64,000 nucleotides of DNA, taken from NCBI GenBank assembly GCA_050699955.1, contig JBOHGD010000008.1:1-64000 (forward strand), given 5' to 3'. Shown in pieces: positions 15,916 through 25,325 of the stretch. The notes beneath the pieces are model-generated. The model was not told the DNA's origin and ran no database searches. It was given only the letters and a program-made list of their open reading frames with translations. Source of the DNA: GCA-003244245 sp050699955. GTDB lineage: Bacteria; Actinomycetota; Actinomycetes; Mycobacteriales; Pseudonocardiaceae. Within the stretch, counting starts at the first letter, position 1, and each line of letters starts with the position of its first letter. The translations under genes were made by a program, and so were the position numbers.

Positions 15916-17040
15916 CTACTCCACGGGCAGGTGCACCGTCACGGCGAGGCCGCCACCGGCGACCGGGTCGGCATGCACGGTGCCGCCGTGCGCACTCACC
16001 ACCGCCCGCACGATCGACAGACCCAGCCCCGCGCCGTCCCTGGAGGTGCGGGCCACCCCGCCGCGGTGAAACGGCTCGAACAACGCGTCCACCGCCTCGG
16101 CCGCGACCAGTTCACCAGAGCCGCTGACCCGCAACGTCGCCCGCTGGCCCGCCATCCCGGTCCACACCTGCACCCAGCCACCATCGACGTTGTGCCGCAC
16201 CGCATTCTCGACCAGATTGCCCACCACCCGCTCCAGCAACGCCGGGTCGCCGGTGACCGGCGACGACGCGGTGTGCGCACTCACCCGCAGGCCCCGGCCG
16301 CGGCTCTCCGGCTCGACGATCCGCAGTGCGACGCCGGCCAGCGCGGCCAGGTCGACGGACTCCCGCGTTCGCAGCGCGCTGCCCTCGGTCCGGGCCAGCA
16401 CCAGCAGCCCGTCCACCAGTTGCTGGGCACGCAGGGTGGCGTCCCGGATCACCTCGGCCATTCGGCGCAGCTCCGCCTCGTCCGCGACGGGATCCGCGAG
16501 CGTGACGTCCACCTCGGTACGCACCACAGCCAATGGGGTCCGTAACTCGTGGCTGGCGTTGGCCACGAACCGGCGTTGCGCGTCGAAGGCGGCCTGCAGC
16601 CGGTCGAGCATCGCGTCGAAGGTATCGGCAAGCTCGGCCACCTCGTCTCGTGGGCCGGGCAGCCGGAGGCGTTCGTCGAGCGACTCGACGGACAACCGCC
16701 GCGCGGTTCCGGTGACATCGTGCAACGGGCGCAGCACGTGCCCGGTGAGCACCCAGGCAAGCAGGGCGGTGGCAGTCACGGCGAGCAGGAAGGCCACCGA
16801 CCCGGCCTCCAGCACCCGCACCCTGGCCGCCTCCCGCAACGCCTCCCCCAGCCGGTCGGCGGCCACCGGCACACCATCCACCCGGACAGTGCTCCCCGGC
16901 GGCAGGTCCGGCACCGCGGCCACCACCCCGCCGACCAGCAGCCAGCCCAGCCACAGCAGCAACGCGCTGCTGGCCGCCGACAAACCGGTGGCCAGCAGGG
17001 TGAGCCGGGCACGCAGCCCGGGCCCGCGTCGGGGCCTCAC
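15916..17040 (-). CDS. Two-component sensor histidine kinase
   Basis: 374 aa membrane kinase. It has TM helix 1 (residues about 12-40), a short extracytoplasmic loop (about 45-75), TM helix 2 (AGSVAFLLAVTATALLAWVL), a HAMP domain (GHVLRPLHDVTGTARRLSVE), the H box with phospho-His (NASHELRTPLAVVRTE), N box (VGNLVENAVRHN) and G box (DGAGLGLSIVRAVVSAHGG). The small sensor loop gives no clue to the signal. It starts seven bases after the response regulator gene, so the two form an operon. HK853/MprB-like architecture. Confidence 0.92.
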   Translation of the reverse strand: MRPRRGPGLRARLTLLATGLSAASSALLLWLGWLLVGGVVAAVPDLPPGSTVRVDGVPVAADRLGEALREAARVRVLEAGSVAFLLAVTATALLAWVLTGHVLRPLHDVTGTARRLSVESLDERLRLPGPRDEVAELADTFDAMLDRLQAAFDAQRRFVANASHELRTPLAVVRTEVDVTLADPVADEAELRRMAEVIRDATLRAQQLVDGLLVLARTEGSALRTRESVDLAALAGVALRIVEPESRGRGLRVSAHTASSPVTGDPALLERVVGNLVENAVRHNVDGGWVQVWTGMAGQRATLRVSGSGELVAAEAVDALFEPFHRGGVARTSRDGAGLGLSIVRAVVSAHGGTVHADPVAGGGLAVTVHLPVE

Positions 17041-17047
17041 CGGCTGC

Positions 17048-17725
17048 TCAGCCGGGTGCGGAGCCGGCGGCGGGCACCCGGTAACCGGAGCCGACCACGG
17101 TCTCGATGATGCCCGGTTCGCCGAGCTTCTTACGCAGGGTCATCACGGTGACTCGTACCGTGGTGGTGAACGGGTCGGCGTTCTCGTCCCATACCCGCTC
17201 CAGCAGCTCTTCGCTGCTGACCACGCCACCCCCGGCGGAGAGCAGCACCTCGAGCACCCCGAACTCCTTGCGGGTGAGATCCACCGGCGCGCCGGCCCTG
17301 CTCACGGTGCGCCGCGACGGGTCGAGCACGACGTCGGCGACGCTGAGCACCGGGGGCACGGCAGGGGTGGCGCGCCGACCCAATGCGCGCAGCCGGGCGA
17401 CCAGTTCGGGAAAGGCGAACGGTTTGGACAGATAGTCGTCGGCACCCAGCGAGAGCCCGGCCACCCGATCGGACACCGTCCCGCTGGCCGTGAGCATGAG
17501 CACCCGGGTGACCGCAGCCGAACTCACGATCTCGGCGCACAACTGGTCGCCGGACATCCCCGGCAGATCGCGATCGAGCACCACGACGTCGTAACGGGTA
17601 ACCGAGGCTTTCTCCTGGCCGCTGTCTCCGTCGTAGGCGACATCCACGGCCATGCCCTCGCGGCGCAGGCCACGAGCGACCGCGTCGGCCAGCGGCTGCT
17701 CGTCCTCGACGATCAGGATGCGCAC
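17048..17725 (-). CDS. OmpR/PhoB-type response regulator
   Basis: 225 aa. Receiver domain with acidic pocket (ILIVEDEQPLADAV), phospho-Asp (VVVLDRDLPGMSG) and Lys (DDYLSKPFAFPEL); winged-helix DNA-binding domain (VDLTRKEFGVLEVLLSAGGG, VTVMTLRKKLGEP, VVGSGYRVP). It is the partner of the kinase encoded immediately downstream. It is divergent from nothing: dxs, also minus, ends just before it at 17772. Confidence 0.92.
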   Translation of the reverse strand: MRILIVEDEQPLADAVARGLRREGMAVDVAYDGDSGQEKASVTRYDVVVLDRDLPGMSGDQLCAEIVSSAAVTRVLMLTASGTVSDRVAGLSLGADDYLSKPFAFPELVARLRALGRRATPAVPPVLSVADVVLDPSRRTVSRAGAPVDLTRKEFGVLEVLLSAGGGVVSSEELLERVWDENADPFTTTVRVTVMTLRKKLGEPGIIETVVGSGYRVPAAGSAPG

Positions 17726-17771
17726 CCCTTCACATTCCCATATCTGCGCCTCCGCAGCTGCACAGGCGTGC

Positions 17772-19700
17772 CTACGAGGCGGTTTCCGGGGCCTCCGCGG
17801 CCAGCGGTGGCTCGGGTGTCCCGAGCAGTCCGGCCGCCCAGCCGGTCACCGCTCTGGCCACATCCTGCGCGGTGAGCCCGAGATCGGCGAGCACCTCGTC
17901 GCGGGAACCGTGGGCGAGGAACCGCTGCGGAATGCCGAGGTCGCGCAGTGGCACGTCGACCTCCGCATCACGCAACGCGGCAGCCAGCGACCAGCCGAAA
18001 CCGCCGTGTCGCCCCCCGTCTTCGAGGCTGACGACCAACCGGTGCCGCTCGACCATCCGCACCAGCACCTCGGGCACCGGCAGCACCCAGCGGGGATCCA
18101 CCACGGTGACGCCGATGCCCTGGTCGGCCAGCCGGGCGGCGGCCGCCACGGCCAGTGCGGCGAACGCGCCGACACCCACCAGCAGCACGTCCTGGCTGCA
18201 GCCCGGAGCGGGCCTGCACAGCACATCGGCCTCCCCGATGCGCTCCAGAGCCGGAATCGACTCGATCACGGCGCCCTTAGGGAACCGCACCGCGGTCGGC
18301 CCGTCGTTCACCGCGACCGCCTCGGCCAGCTCCTCGCGCAGGGTGCCGGCATCCCGCGGCGCTGCCACCCGGATTCCCGGCACGATGCCCAGCACGGACA
18401 GGTCCCACATGCCGTTGTGGCTGGCGCCGTCGTCGCCGGTGATGCCTGCTCGGTCGAGCGTGATCGTAACCGGGACGCGCAGCAGGGCCACGTCCATGAG
18501 CAGCTGGTCGAACGCGCGGTTGAGGAACGTCGAGTACAACGAGACGACCGGGCGCAGCCCGCCCAGCGCCAGCCCCGCCGCGGAGGTGATCGCATGCTGC
18601 TCGGCGATGCCGACGTCATAGCAACGGTCCGGGAAGCGCTCGGCGAAAGCACCCAGGCCGGTCGGGCCGGGCATCGCCGCGGTCACCGCCACAAGGTCCT
18701 CGTGCTCGCCGCCGAGGCGGATCAGCTCCTCGGTGAACACGCTGGTCCAGGTGATCCCGGCCGGGGTGATGGGCGCACCGGTCTCCGGGTCCATGACCTT
18801 CACCTGATGCATGAGCTCGGCGGCGTCGTTCTCCGCGGGCCGGTAGCCGTTACCCTTCCTGGTCACCGCGTGCACGATCACCGGTCCGCCGAAGGCCTTG
18901 GCCCGGCGCAGCGCCGCCTCCATGGCACGCAGGTCGTGACCGTCCACCGGGCCCAGGTACTTCAGCCCCAGGTCCTCGAAGAGGATCTGCGGGGTCAGGG
19001 CATCCTTGAGGCCGCGCTTGGCGGCGTGCAGAGCGGCATAGATCGCCCGGCCCACCACCGGGGTGCGTTCCAGCGCCTGCTTGCCCTGGTACAGCACCCG
19101 CTCGTAACCCGGCCGCAGCCGTAGGGTGGTGAGATGGTCGGCGAGGCCTCCGATGGTCGGCGAGTACGACCGGCCGTTGTCGTTGACCACGATCACCACC
19201 GACCGGTTCTTGCCCGCAGCGATGTTGTTCAGTGCTTCCCAGCACATCCCACCGGTCAGCGCACCGTCCCCGACCACCGCCACGACGTGCCTGCGCGGCC
19301 CGAGATGGGCGAAGGCTTTGGCCAGCCCGTCGGCGTAGGACAACGCGGCCGACGCGTGACTGGACTCCACCCAGTCGTGCTCGCTCTCCGCCCTGCAGGG
19401 GTAGCCCGATAAACCACCCCGCTTGCGCAACCGGTCGAAACCCTCCGCCCGGCCGGTGACGATCTTGTGCACGTAAGCCTGGTGCCCGGTGTCGAACACC
19501 ACCGGGTCCTGCGGGGAGTCGAACACCCGGTGCACTGCCAGGGTGAGCTCCACCGCGCCGAGGTTCGGGCCGAGGTGCCCTCCGGTGCGCGACACCTTCT
19601 CGACCAGGAAGGCACGGATCTCCGAAGCCAACTGCGTCAGAGCCCCCGCATCGAGTTGCTTGACATCCTGAGGACTCCGAATCAGTTGCAGCACGGTCAC
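17772..19700 (-). CDS. dxs: 1-deoxy-D-xylulose-5-phosphate synthase
   Basis: 642 aa from GTG 19700, which has GGTGGGAG upstream; in-frame GTG 19724 is an alternative. It condenses pyruvate and glyceraldehyde 3-phosphate with thiamine diphosphate, the first step of the MEP isoprenoid pathway. Visible motifs: TGGHLGPNLGAVELTLA with the catalytic His, the ThDP-binding VVGDGALTGGMCWEALNNI, DHLTTLRLRPGYE, and the transketolase region DRAGITGDDGASHNGMWD. It corresponds to Rv2682c. Confidence 0.95.
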   Translation of the reverse strand: MTVLQLIRSPQDVKQLDAGALTQLASEIRAFLVEKVSRTGGHLGPNLGAVELTLAVHRVFDSPQDPVVFDTGHQAYVHKIVTGRAEGFDRLRKRGGLSGYPCRAESEHDWVESSHASAALSYADGLAKAFAHLGPRRHVVAVVGDGALTGGMCWEALNNIAAGKNRSVVIVVNDNGRSYSPTIGGLADHLTTLRLRPGYERVLYQGKQALERTPVVGRAIYAALHAAKRGLKDALTPQILFEDLGLKYLGPVDGHDLRAMEAALRRAKAFGGPVIVHAVTRKGNGYRPAENDAAELMHQVKVMDPETGAPITPAGITWTSVFTEELIRLGGEHEDLVAVTAAMPGPTGLGAFAERFPDRCYDVGIAEQHAITSAAGLALGGLRPVVSLYSTFLNRAFDQLLMDVALLRVPVTITLDRAGITGDDGASHNGMWDLSVLGIVPGIRVAAPRDAGTLREELAEAVAVNDGPTAVRFPKGAVIESIPALERIGEADVLCRPAPGCSQDVLLVGVGAFAALAVAAAARLADQGIGVTVVDPRWVLPVPEVLVRMVERHRLVVSLEDGGRHGGFGWSLAAALRDAEVDVPLRDLGIPQRFLAHGSRDEVLADLGLTAQDVARAVTGWAAGLLGTPEPPLAAEAPETAS

Positions 19701-19824
19701 CGTGTCTCCCACCTCACTCGTCACCAGCGTCCGGGCCCATGCCCTCCGATTGGGGGCCGCCTCAGGCCGACCGGTGGCCCAGTTTACGGAGCGAATCGAT
19801 ATCGGTCCGGTGTATCGACATCTG

Positions 19825-21009
19825 TCACGGTTCCAGCAATGCCAGGCATTCGACGTGGTGGGTCATGGGAAAGGTGTCCAGCGCCCGTAACGCCACCAGC
19901 CGATAGCCGCCTTCGACGTACCCGGCGATGTCCCTGGCCAGCGCGGCCGGGTCGCAGCCGAGGTGCACGATGCGCCCGGGTTCCCGGCCCGCCACGGCGG
20001 CGGCCACCCGCCGGCCCGCACCCCGGCGGGGCGGGTCGAGCACCACGACATCGGGGCTGCCGGGCAGCCGGGCCAGCGCTCGCTCCACCCGTCCGGTGAC
20101 GAAACGCACCTGTGGCAGGTCAGCCAGCGCCACCTGGCCCGCCACGACCGCACGCCGGGAAGACTCGACGACGGTGACCGACCCGGTCGGCCCGACTTGA
20201 CCGGCCAGCACCGACGCGAACAGCCCCACCCCGCCGTAGAGGTCCCACGCGATCCCGCCGGCCGGCGCGCCCGTCCAGTCCCGGACGATCGCGGCAAGTG
20301 CATCCGCCGCAGCCGGGTGGACCTGCCAGAAGCTGTGCGCATTCACCTCCCAGCGACGGCCGGCTGCCTGCTGCACAGCTCGCCCGGTGCCGCGCACCCA
20401 GGTGGGGGGCCGGCCCGCACGCAGCTCGGCCACATGCAGCCGGCCCGCGTCGTCTCTCACCACCTCCAGCTCGCTCCCAGGGCGCCAGCCGCGGCTGAGC
20501 ACCTGGTCCAGGGCCCCGGGTGCGGCCAGCGGGCAGGTGGGGACCGGCCGTACGGTGTGGCTGCGGTGCACCCGGAACCCGGCTCGTCCCGCCCCGTCCA
20601 CCGCGAGCCGGGTCCGGGTCCGCCAACCCAGTGCCCCACCGGGCAGCTCTTGCACGGTCACCGCGACGTCCAGCCCAGCGATCCGGCGCAGCTGCTCGGC
20701 CACCACCTCGGCCTTGAGCCGGCGCTGCACAGCGGGGTCGACGTGCTGGTAGTCGCAGCCCCCGCAGCCGCCGGGTCCGGAAGCCGGGCACGGCGGCGGC
20801 ACCCGCCCCGCCGCGGGTTCGAGTACCTGCACCGCATCGGCCCGGCAGTAGGACCCACCACGATCCTCCGTGACCACCGCTCGCACGCGCTCCCCCGGCA
20901 GCGCGTGCCGGACGAACACCACCCGGCCCTCGTGCCGGGCCACGCAGAACCCACCGTGGCCCACTGGCCCGACGGTGAGCTCCAGATCGGGACCTGAGGG
21001 GGCGGTCAC
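19825..21009 (-). CDS. TrmA/RlmD-family rRNA or tRNA (uracil-5-)-methyltransferase
   Basis: 394 aa from GTG 21009, overlapping the permease stop (GTGA). It has an N-terminal TRAM domain (LELTVGPVGHGGFCVARHEG, RHALPGERVRAVV), an iron-sulfur type cysteine cluster (CPASGPGGCGGCDYQ), the SAM-binding domain (WDLYGGVGLFASVLAG) and DVVVLDPPRRGAGR, with a Cys in VHLGCDPAALARD that would be the catalytic nucleophile. It methylates a uridine at C5, most likely in 23S rRNA. It corresponds to Rv2689c. The exact target nucleotide cannot be read from sequence. Confidence 0.9.
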   Translation of the reverse strand: MTAPSGPDLELTVGPVGHGGFCVARHEGRVVFVRHALPGERVRAVVTEDRGGSYCRADAVQVLEPAAGRVPPPCPASGPGGCGGCDYQHVDPAVQRRLKAEVVAEQLRRIAGLDVAVTVQELPGGALGWRTRTRLAVDGAGRAGFRVHRSHTVRPVPTCPLAAPGALDQVLSRGWRPGSELEVVRDDAGRLHVAELRAGRPPTWVRGTGRAVQQAAGRRWEVNAHSFWQVHPAAADALAAIVRDWTGAPAGGIAWDLYGGVGLFASVLAGQVGPTGSVTVVESSRRAVVAGQVALADLPQVRFVTGRVERALARLPGSPDVVVLDPPRRGAGRRVAAAVAGREPGRIVHLGCDPAALARDIAGYVEGGYRLVALRALDTFPMTHHVECLALLEP

Positions 21010-23111
21010 TTCTGGTCGACCTGCCGCTGTGGCGACCCGAACGCGGTGTCCTCCGGAGCCGGAGCGTCGGCGCCCCCGGGAGCGGAACTCTCGGCCCGCG
21101 CGCCGCCATCGGTGGGGACGGTGTCCGGGCCGGGTTCCAGGCCTCGGCGCACCACGCCCGGTACGAAGGAGTCGCGCTCCGCGAACCGGGCGGAGGAGCG
21201 TAGCTGCCAGGGCACGCTGGTGACCATCACGCCCGGCTCGAACAACAGACGGCCCTTGAGCCGCAGCGCGCTCTGGTTGTGCAGAATCTGCTCCCACCAG
21301 TGGCCCACGACGTACTCCGGGATGAACACGGTGACGACATTGCGGGGGTTGCTCGAACGGATCCGCTTGACGTAGTCGACAACCGGCCTGGTGATCTCCC
21401 GGTAGGGCGACTCGACCACCTTGAGCGGCACCGGCAGGTCCCGTGCCTCCCAGTCCGCGACCAAGCCCTGGGTACTCGCGTCGTCGACGTTGACGGTGAC
21501 TGCCTCCAGCACATCGGGACGAGTGGCGCGGGCGTAGGCGAGCGCCCGCAGGGTCGGCAGGTGCAGCGTGGACACCAGCACGATCGCGTGGTTACGCGAG
21601 GGCAGCACGGCGTCGGTCTCCCGGGGCGCCAGCTCCGCCGACACCCTGTCGTAGTGCCTCCGGATCGCCCGCATCACCGCGAAGATCACCACCATGGCCG
21701 CGATCGCGATCCAGGCGCCCTGGAGGAACTTGGTGAGCAGCACTACGACCAGGACCAAGCCGGTCATCACCATTCCGATGGCGTTGATCGCCTGGGACCG
21801 CCGCATACGACGACGCGCGGCTGGACCGGTCTCGGTGGCCAGCAGGCGGTTCCAATGTCGCACCATCCCGGTCTGGCTCAGGGTGAACGAGACGAACACC
21901 CCGACGATGTAGAGCTGGATCAACCGGGTGACCTCCGCCTCGAACGAGACCACCAGGATGATCGCCGCACCGGCGAGGAACACGATGCCGTTGGAGAAGG
22001 CCAGCCGATCTCCGCGGGTGTGCAGCTGGCGGGGCAGGTAGCGGTCCTGCGCCAGGATCGAGCCCAGCACCGGGAAACCGTTGAACGCGGTGTTGGCGGC
22101 CAGCACCAGAATCAGCGCGGTCACCGTGGTGATGAAGAAGAAGCCGGCCGGGAAGCCGTGGAACACCGCTTGCGCGATCTGCGCCACCATCGTCTTCTGC
22201 ACATACCCCGCAGGCGTTCCGATCAGCTGCCTGGCCGGATCCTCGGCCATCTTCACTCCGGTGAGCTGGGCGAGCATGATCAGGCCCATCAGCATGGTGA
22301 CCGAGATCGTCCCGAGCAGCAGCAACGTGGTGGCGGCATTGCGGGACTTCGGCTTGCGGAACGCCGGAACCCCATTACTGATCGCCTCCACACCGGTGAG
22401 TGCCGCACAACCGGAGGAGAACGCGCGCAGAATCAAGAACGCCATGGCCGTGCCGACGAGATGGTCGGGCTCGGCGCGCAGCTCGAATCCGGCGGACTCA
22501 GCGCGGACTTGGTCACCGAGTAGCAGAACCCTGGCGAACCCCCACCCGATCATTGTGAAGATGCCGATCATGAACGCATATGTGGGGATCGAGAAAGCAG
22601 TTCCGGACTCCCGGATACCCCGGAGATTGGCCGCGGTGATCAGCACGATCGCGGCGACTGCGAACGCCACCTTATGGGTAGCCACGAAAGGCACCGCCGA
22701 GCCGATGTTCGAAGCCGCCGCGGAAATGGACACCGCGACGGTGAGCACATAGTCGACGAGTAACGCACTGCCCACCACCAGCCCGGCAGTACGACCCAGA
22801 TTCGTTGTGGCGACCTCGTAGTCCCCGCCACCCGACGGGTAGGCCCGCACGTTCTGCCGGTAGCTGGTCACCACGACCAGCATGACCACCGCCACGGCGA
22901 GCCCGATCCACGACGCGAGCGAATACACCGTGATCCCCGCGACGGAGAGCACGAGAAAGATCTCCTCAGGGGCGTAGGCCACCGAGGACATGGCGTCCGA
23001 GGCGAAGACCGGCAGGGCGATACGCTTGGGCAGTAGCGTGTGACTGAGCCGTTCGCTACGGAACGGCCTCCCGACGAGGATCCGTTTCGCGGCGGTGGCG
23101 AGCTTTGACAC
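21006..23111 (-). CDS. KimA-like APC-superfamily permease (probable potassium transporter)
   Basis: 701 aa. Twelve or so transmembrane segments fill the first two thirds, starting FASDAMSSVAYAPEEIFLVL and including YRQNVRAYPSGGGDYEVATT, both strongly like Bacillus subtilis KimA (YdaO). The C-terminal cytosolic domain of about 200 residues (NHAIVLVSTLHLPTLRALAY, VDDASTQGLVADWEARDLPV) is also KimA-like. KimA imports potassium and is regulated by c-di-AMP (established for B. subtilis). Position between the rRNA methyltransferase and two divergent TrkA proteins supports a potassium role here; inference. Equivalent of Rv2690c. Confidence 0.85.
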   Translation of the reverse strand: MSKLATAAKRILVGRPFRSERLSHTLLPKRIALPVFASDAMSSVAYAPEEIFLVLSVAGITVYSLASWIGLAVAVVMLVVVTSYRQNVRAYPSGGGDYEVATTNLGRTAGLVVGSALLVDYVLTVAVSISAAASNIGSAVPFVATHKVAFAVAAIVLITAANLRGIRESGTAFSIPTYAFMIGIFTMIGWGFARVLLLGDQVRAESAGFELRAEPDHLVGTAMAFLILRAFSSGCAALTGVEAISNGVPAFRKPKSRNAATTLLLLGTISVTMLMGLIMLAQLTGVKMAEDPARQLIGTPAGYVQKTMVAQIAQAVFHGFPAGFFFITTVTALILVLAANTAFNGFPVLGSILAQDRYLPRQLHTRGDRLAFSNGIVFLAGAAIILVVSFEAEVTRLIQLYIVGVFVSFTLSQTGMVRHWNRLLATETGPAARRRMRRSQAINAIGMVMTGLVLVVVLLTKFLQGAWIAIAAMVVIFAVMRAIRRHYDRVSAELAPRETDAVLPSRNHAIVLVSTLHLPTLRALAYARATRPDVLEAVTVNVDDASTQGLVADWEARDLPVPLKVVESPYREITRPVVDYVKRIRSSNPRNVVTVFIPEYVVGHWWEQILHNQSALRLKGRLLFEPGVMVTSVPWQLRSSARFAERDSFVPGVVRRGLEPGPDTVPTDGGARAESSAPGGADAPAPEDTAFGSPQRQVDQK

Positions 23112-23205
23112 GCGCGAAGCCTACGGCTGCGCGGGCGGCCCGGCGCGCAGTGGCGTCGCGGGCGACGCTACGGTCTCCCGCAATCGTCGACCCTGGAGTG
23201 GCCGA

Positions 23206-23868
23206 GTGCATGTCGTGATCATGGGTTGTGGCCGGGTGGGCTCCGGTCTGGCCCTCGCGTTGGAACGTCTCGGACACGACGTGGCGGTGATCGACCGCGA
23301 CCTGCACGCCTTCCGGCGGCTCGGTGCCGACTTTCACGGCCAGCAGGTCCTCGGTACCGGCTTCGACCGCCAGGTACTCATTGAGGCCGGCATCGAGCGT
23401 GCCGGAGCCTTGGCGGCGGTGTCCTCCGGCGACAATTCCAACATCATCTCCGCGCGGGTGGCCAGGGAGACCTTCGGCGTGCAGCGCGTGGTCGCCAGGA
23501 TCTACGACCCCAAGCGGGCTGCGGTGTACGAGCGGCTCGGTATTCCGACCGTGGCCACCGTGCCCTGGACCACCGACCGCTTCCTGCGCATGTTGCTGCC
23601 CGACGGCGGGTCCACCGCGTGGCGTGATCCTTCGGGACGGGTCGCGGTGCTGCAGTTGCCGTTGCACGAGGGATGGGTGGGACGCAGCGTGCGCAGCCTG
23701 GAGGAGCGGACCAGCGCGCGGATCGCCTTCATCATCCGGTTCGGGACCGGGGTACTGCCGGGCAGCCAGACAGTGCTGCAGGCCGATGACCAGGTCTACG
23801 CCGCCGTTATCTCCGGCACCGTCACCGACGTCACCACCGCAGCGTCCGCCGCGCCGCCGAACGACTGA
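23206..23868 (+). CDS. TrkA-family potassium uptake regulator (CeoB-like)
   Basis: 220 aa from GTG 23206 (GGAG upstream). It has an RCK-N Rossmann fold (HVVIMGCGRVGSGLALALER, DVAVIDRDLHAFRRLGA) that binds NAD/NADH or ATP, then an RCK-C domain (VGRSVRSLEERTSARIAF, GTGVLPGSQTVLQADDQVY). It would sit on the cytosolic face of a potassium transporter and gate it by nucleotide state. It is followed 29 bp later by a second TrkA protein and divergent from the KimA-like permease. Equivalent of Rv2691. Confidence 0.9.
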   Translation: MHVVIMGCGRVGSGLALALERLGHDVAVIDRDLHAFRRLGADFHGQQVLGTGFDRQVLIEAGIERAGALAAVSSGDNSNIISARVARETFGVQRVVARIYDPKRAAVYERLGIPTVATVPWTTDRFLRMLLPDGGSTAWRDPSGRVAVLQLPLHEGWVGRSVRSLEERTSARIAFIIRFGTGVLPGSQTVLQADDQVYAAVISGTVTDVTTAASAAPPND

Positions 23869-23897
23869 CCCAGCGAACGACTGATCGGAGAGCCGCC

Positions 23898-24563
23898 ATG
23901 CGTGTGGCCATCGCCGGAGCCGGCGCGGTCGGCCGATCCATCGCGGCCGAACTGCTCGGATTCGGCCACGACGTGATGCTCATCGAGCGGGATGCCGGCC
24001 AGCTCGACCCGCAGGAGGTCGAAGCCGCCGAATGGGTGCTCGCCGACGCCTGCGAGGTGGCCTCGTTGGAGGAGGCCGGGCTGGAACGTTGCGATGTGGT
24101 CATCGCGGCGACCGGCGATGACAAGGTCAACCTGGTGGTCTCGCTGCTGGCCAAGACGGAGTTCGCCGTACGCCGCGTGGTGGCCAGGGTGAACGAGCCC
24201 CGCAACGAGTGGCTGTTCACCGAGGCGTGGGGGGTGGACGTCTCGGTCTCGACGCCCCGGATGCTCGCGGCGATGGTCGAGGAGGCCGTCAGCGTCGGTG
24301 ACCTGGTGCGACTGATGACGCTGCGGCAGGGGCAGGCCAACCTGGTCGAGGTGACGCTGCCCTCGGACACCCCGCTGGCCGGGCGTCCGGTGCGGGAGTT
24401 GACGTTACCGCCCGATGCCGCGCTGGTGACCATCCTGCGCGGCGGCCGGGTGATCGTTCCGCAGGGTGACGATGCTCTCGAAGGGGGCGACGAACTGCTG
24501 TTCGTCGCCACCGCGGACGTGGAAACCGAGGTGCGCGCGGCGCTGGGCCGCAATCCCTCCTGA
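23898..24563 (+). CDS. TrkA-family potassium uptake regulator (CeoC-like)
   Basis: 221 aa from ATG 23898 with GGAG upstream. The same two-domain plan as its neighbour: RCK-N (VAIAGAGAVGRSIAAELLGF, DVMLIERDAGQLDPQEVEAA) and RCK-C (TPLAGRPVRELTLPPDAALV, GGRVIVPQGDDALEGGDELL). The pair probably forms a heteromeric gating ring. Equivalent of Rv2692. No TrkH/TrkG channel gene is in the window, so the KimA-like permease is the nearest candidate partner. Confidence 0.9.
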   Translation: MRVAIAGAGAVGRSIAAELLGFGHDVMLIERDAGQLDPQEVEAAEWVLADACEVASLEEAGLERCDVVIAATGDDKVNLVVSLLAKTEFAVRRVVARVNEPRNEWLFTEAWGVDVSVSTPRMLAAMVEEAVSVGDLVRLMTLRQGQANLVEVTLPSDTPLAGRPVRELTLPPDAALVTILRGGRVIVPQGDDALEGGDELLFVATADVETEVRAALGRNPS

Positions 24564-24578
24564 TCCCTCCTAGTCGCT

Positions 24579-25325
24579 CTACCCGGTGGCCTGGACCGCA
24601 CGGGCGCGCCGGATCGCCCAGATCGTCACCAGCGCAGCCACGGCGGTCAGCGGCAGGCCCATCGCCAGCCGGGCCACGCCGAGCAGAGCAGTCTCCTGCG
24701 CCTCGTACAACCAGTGCTGCACCCCGAAACGGGCCAGGAAGAACACCGCCCACACCAGCGTCGCGACCTCGTAGCCGAACCGGGCGCGGCGATCGAGGCG
24801 CCACGGCGACCCGACTCCGTTGAGGACCGACCAGAGCACTCCGACCAGCGGCCTGCGCACCACCACCGACAGCACGAAGGCGAGCCCGAGAACCAGGCTG
24901 TACCAGATGCCGTAGAGGAAGAACCCTCGTGCCTCCCCGGTGCGGTAGGCGATGAAGGCGCACAGGCCCACCCCGAGGATGCCGGACACGGCAGGCTGCA
25001 GTGGCTCTTTGCGAAGCAGCCGCCACAACCCCACCGCGACCCCGGCGCCCAGCGAGGACCAGATCGCCGGCTGCAGCCCGGTCAGGGTGTTCACCACGAC
25101 GAAGACCAAGACCGGCACCACCGAGGCCACCAGGCCCCCCACACCGCCCATCTGCTGCAGCAGGGTGGGGCTGCTGCGCTCTGAACCCGGTACCGGGTCC
25201 GAACCCGGTACAGACCGCGAGACCTCCACGACCCCAGGGGACGCGGAGGATTCCGATGGGTCAGGGGCTCTGGCTTCGGGCGCGGGCTTCCGGGTAGCCG
25301 CGTCCTCCGGGAACGGGTGCGTCAT
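24579..25325 (-). CDS. DUF3159 membrane protein
   Basis: 248 aa. A 55-residue disordered, Pro/Ser-rich N-terminus is followed by about six transmembrane segments (VASVVPVLVFVVVNTLTGLQ; AIWSSLGAGVAVGLWRLL; VSGILGVGLCAFIAYRTG; ARGFFLYGIWYSLVLGLAFV) typical of DUF3159. Function unknown; it is conserved beside the OB-fold gene, whose stop overlaps its start (ATGA). Equivalent of Rv2693c. Confidence 0.85.
   Translation of the reverse strand: MTHPFPEDAATRKPAPEARAPDPSESSASPGVVEVSRSVPGSDPVPGSERSSPTLLQQMGGVGGLVASVVPVLVFVVVNTLTGLQPAIWSSLGAGVAVGLWRLLRKEPLQPAVSGILGVGLCAFIAYRTGEARGFFLYGIWYSLVLGLAFVLSVVVRRPLVGVLWSVLNGVGSPWRLDRRARFGYEVATLVWAVFFLARFGVQHWLYEAQETALLGVARLAMGLPLTAVAALVTIWAIRRARAVQATG

Noticed and set aside
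16190..17875. A 561-codon plus-strand frame over the two-component system
   Set aside because: Antisense shadow caused by high G+C; the minus-strand kinase and regulator have all motifs.
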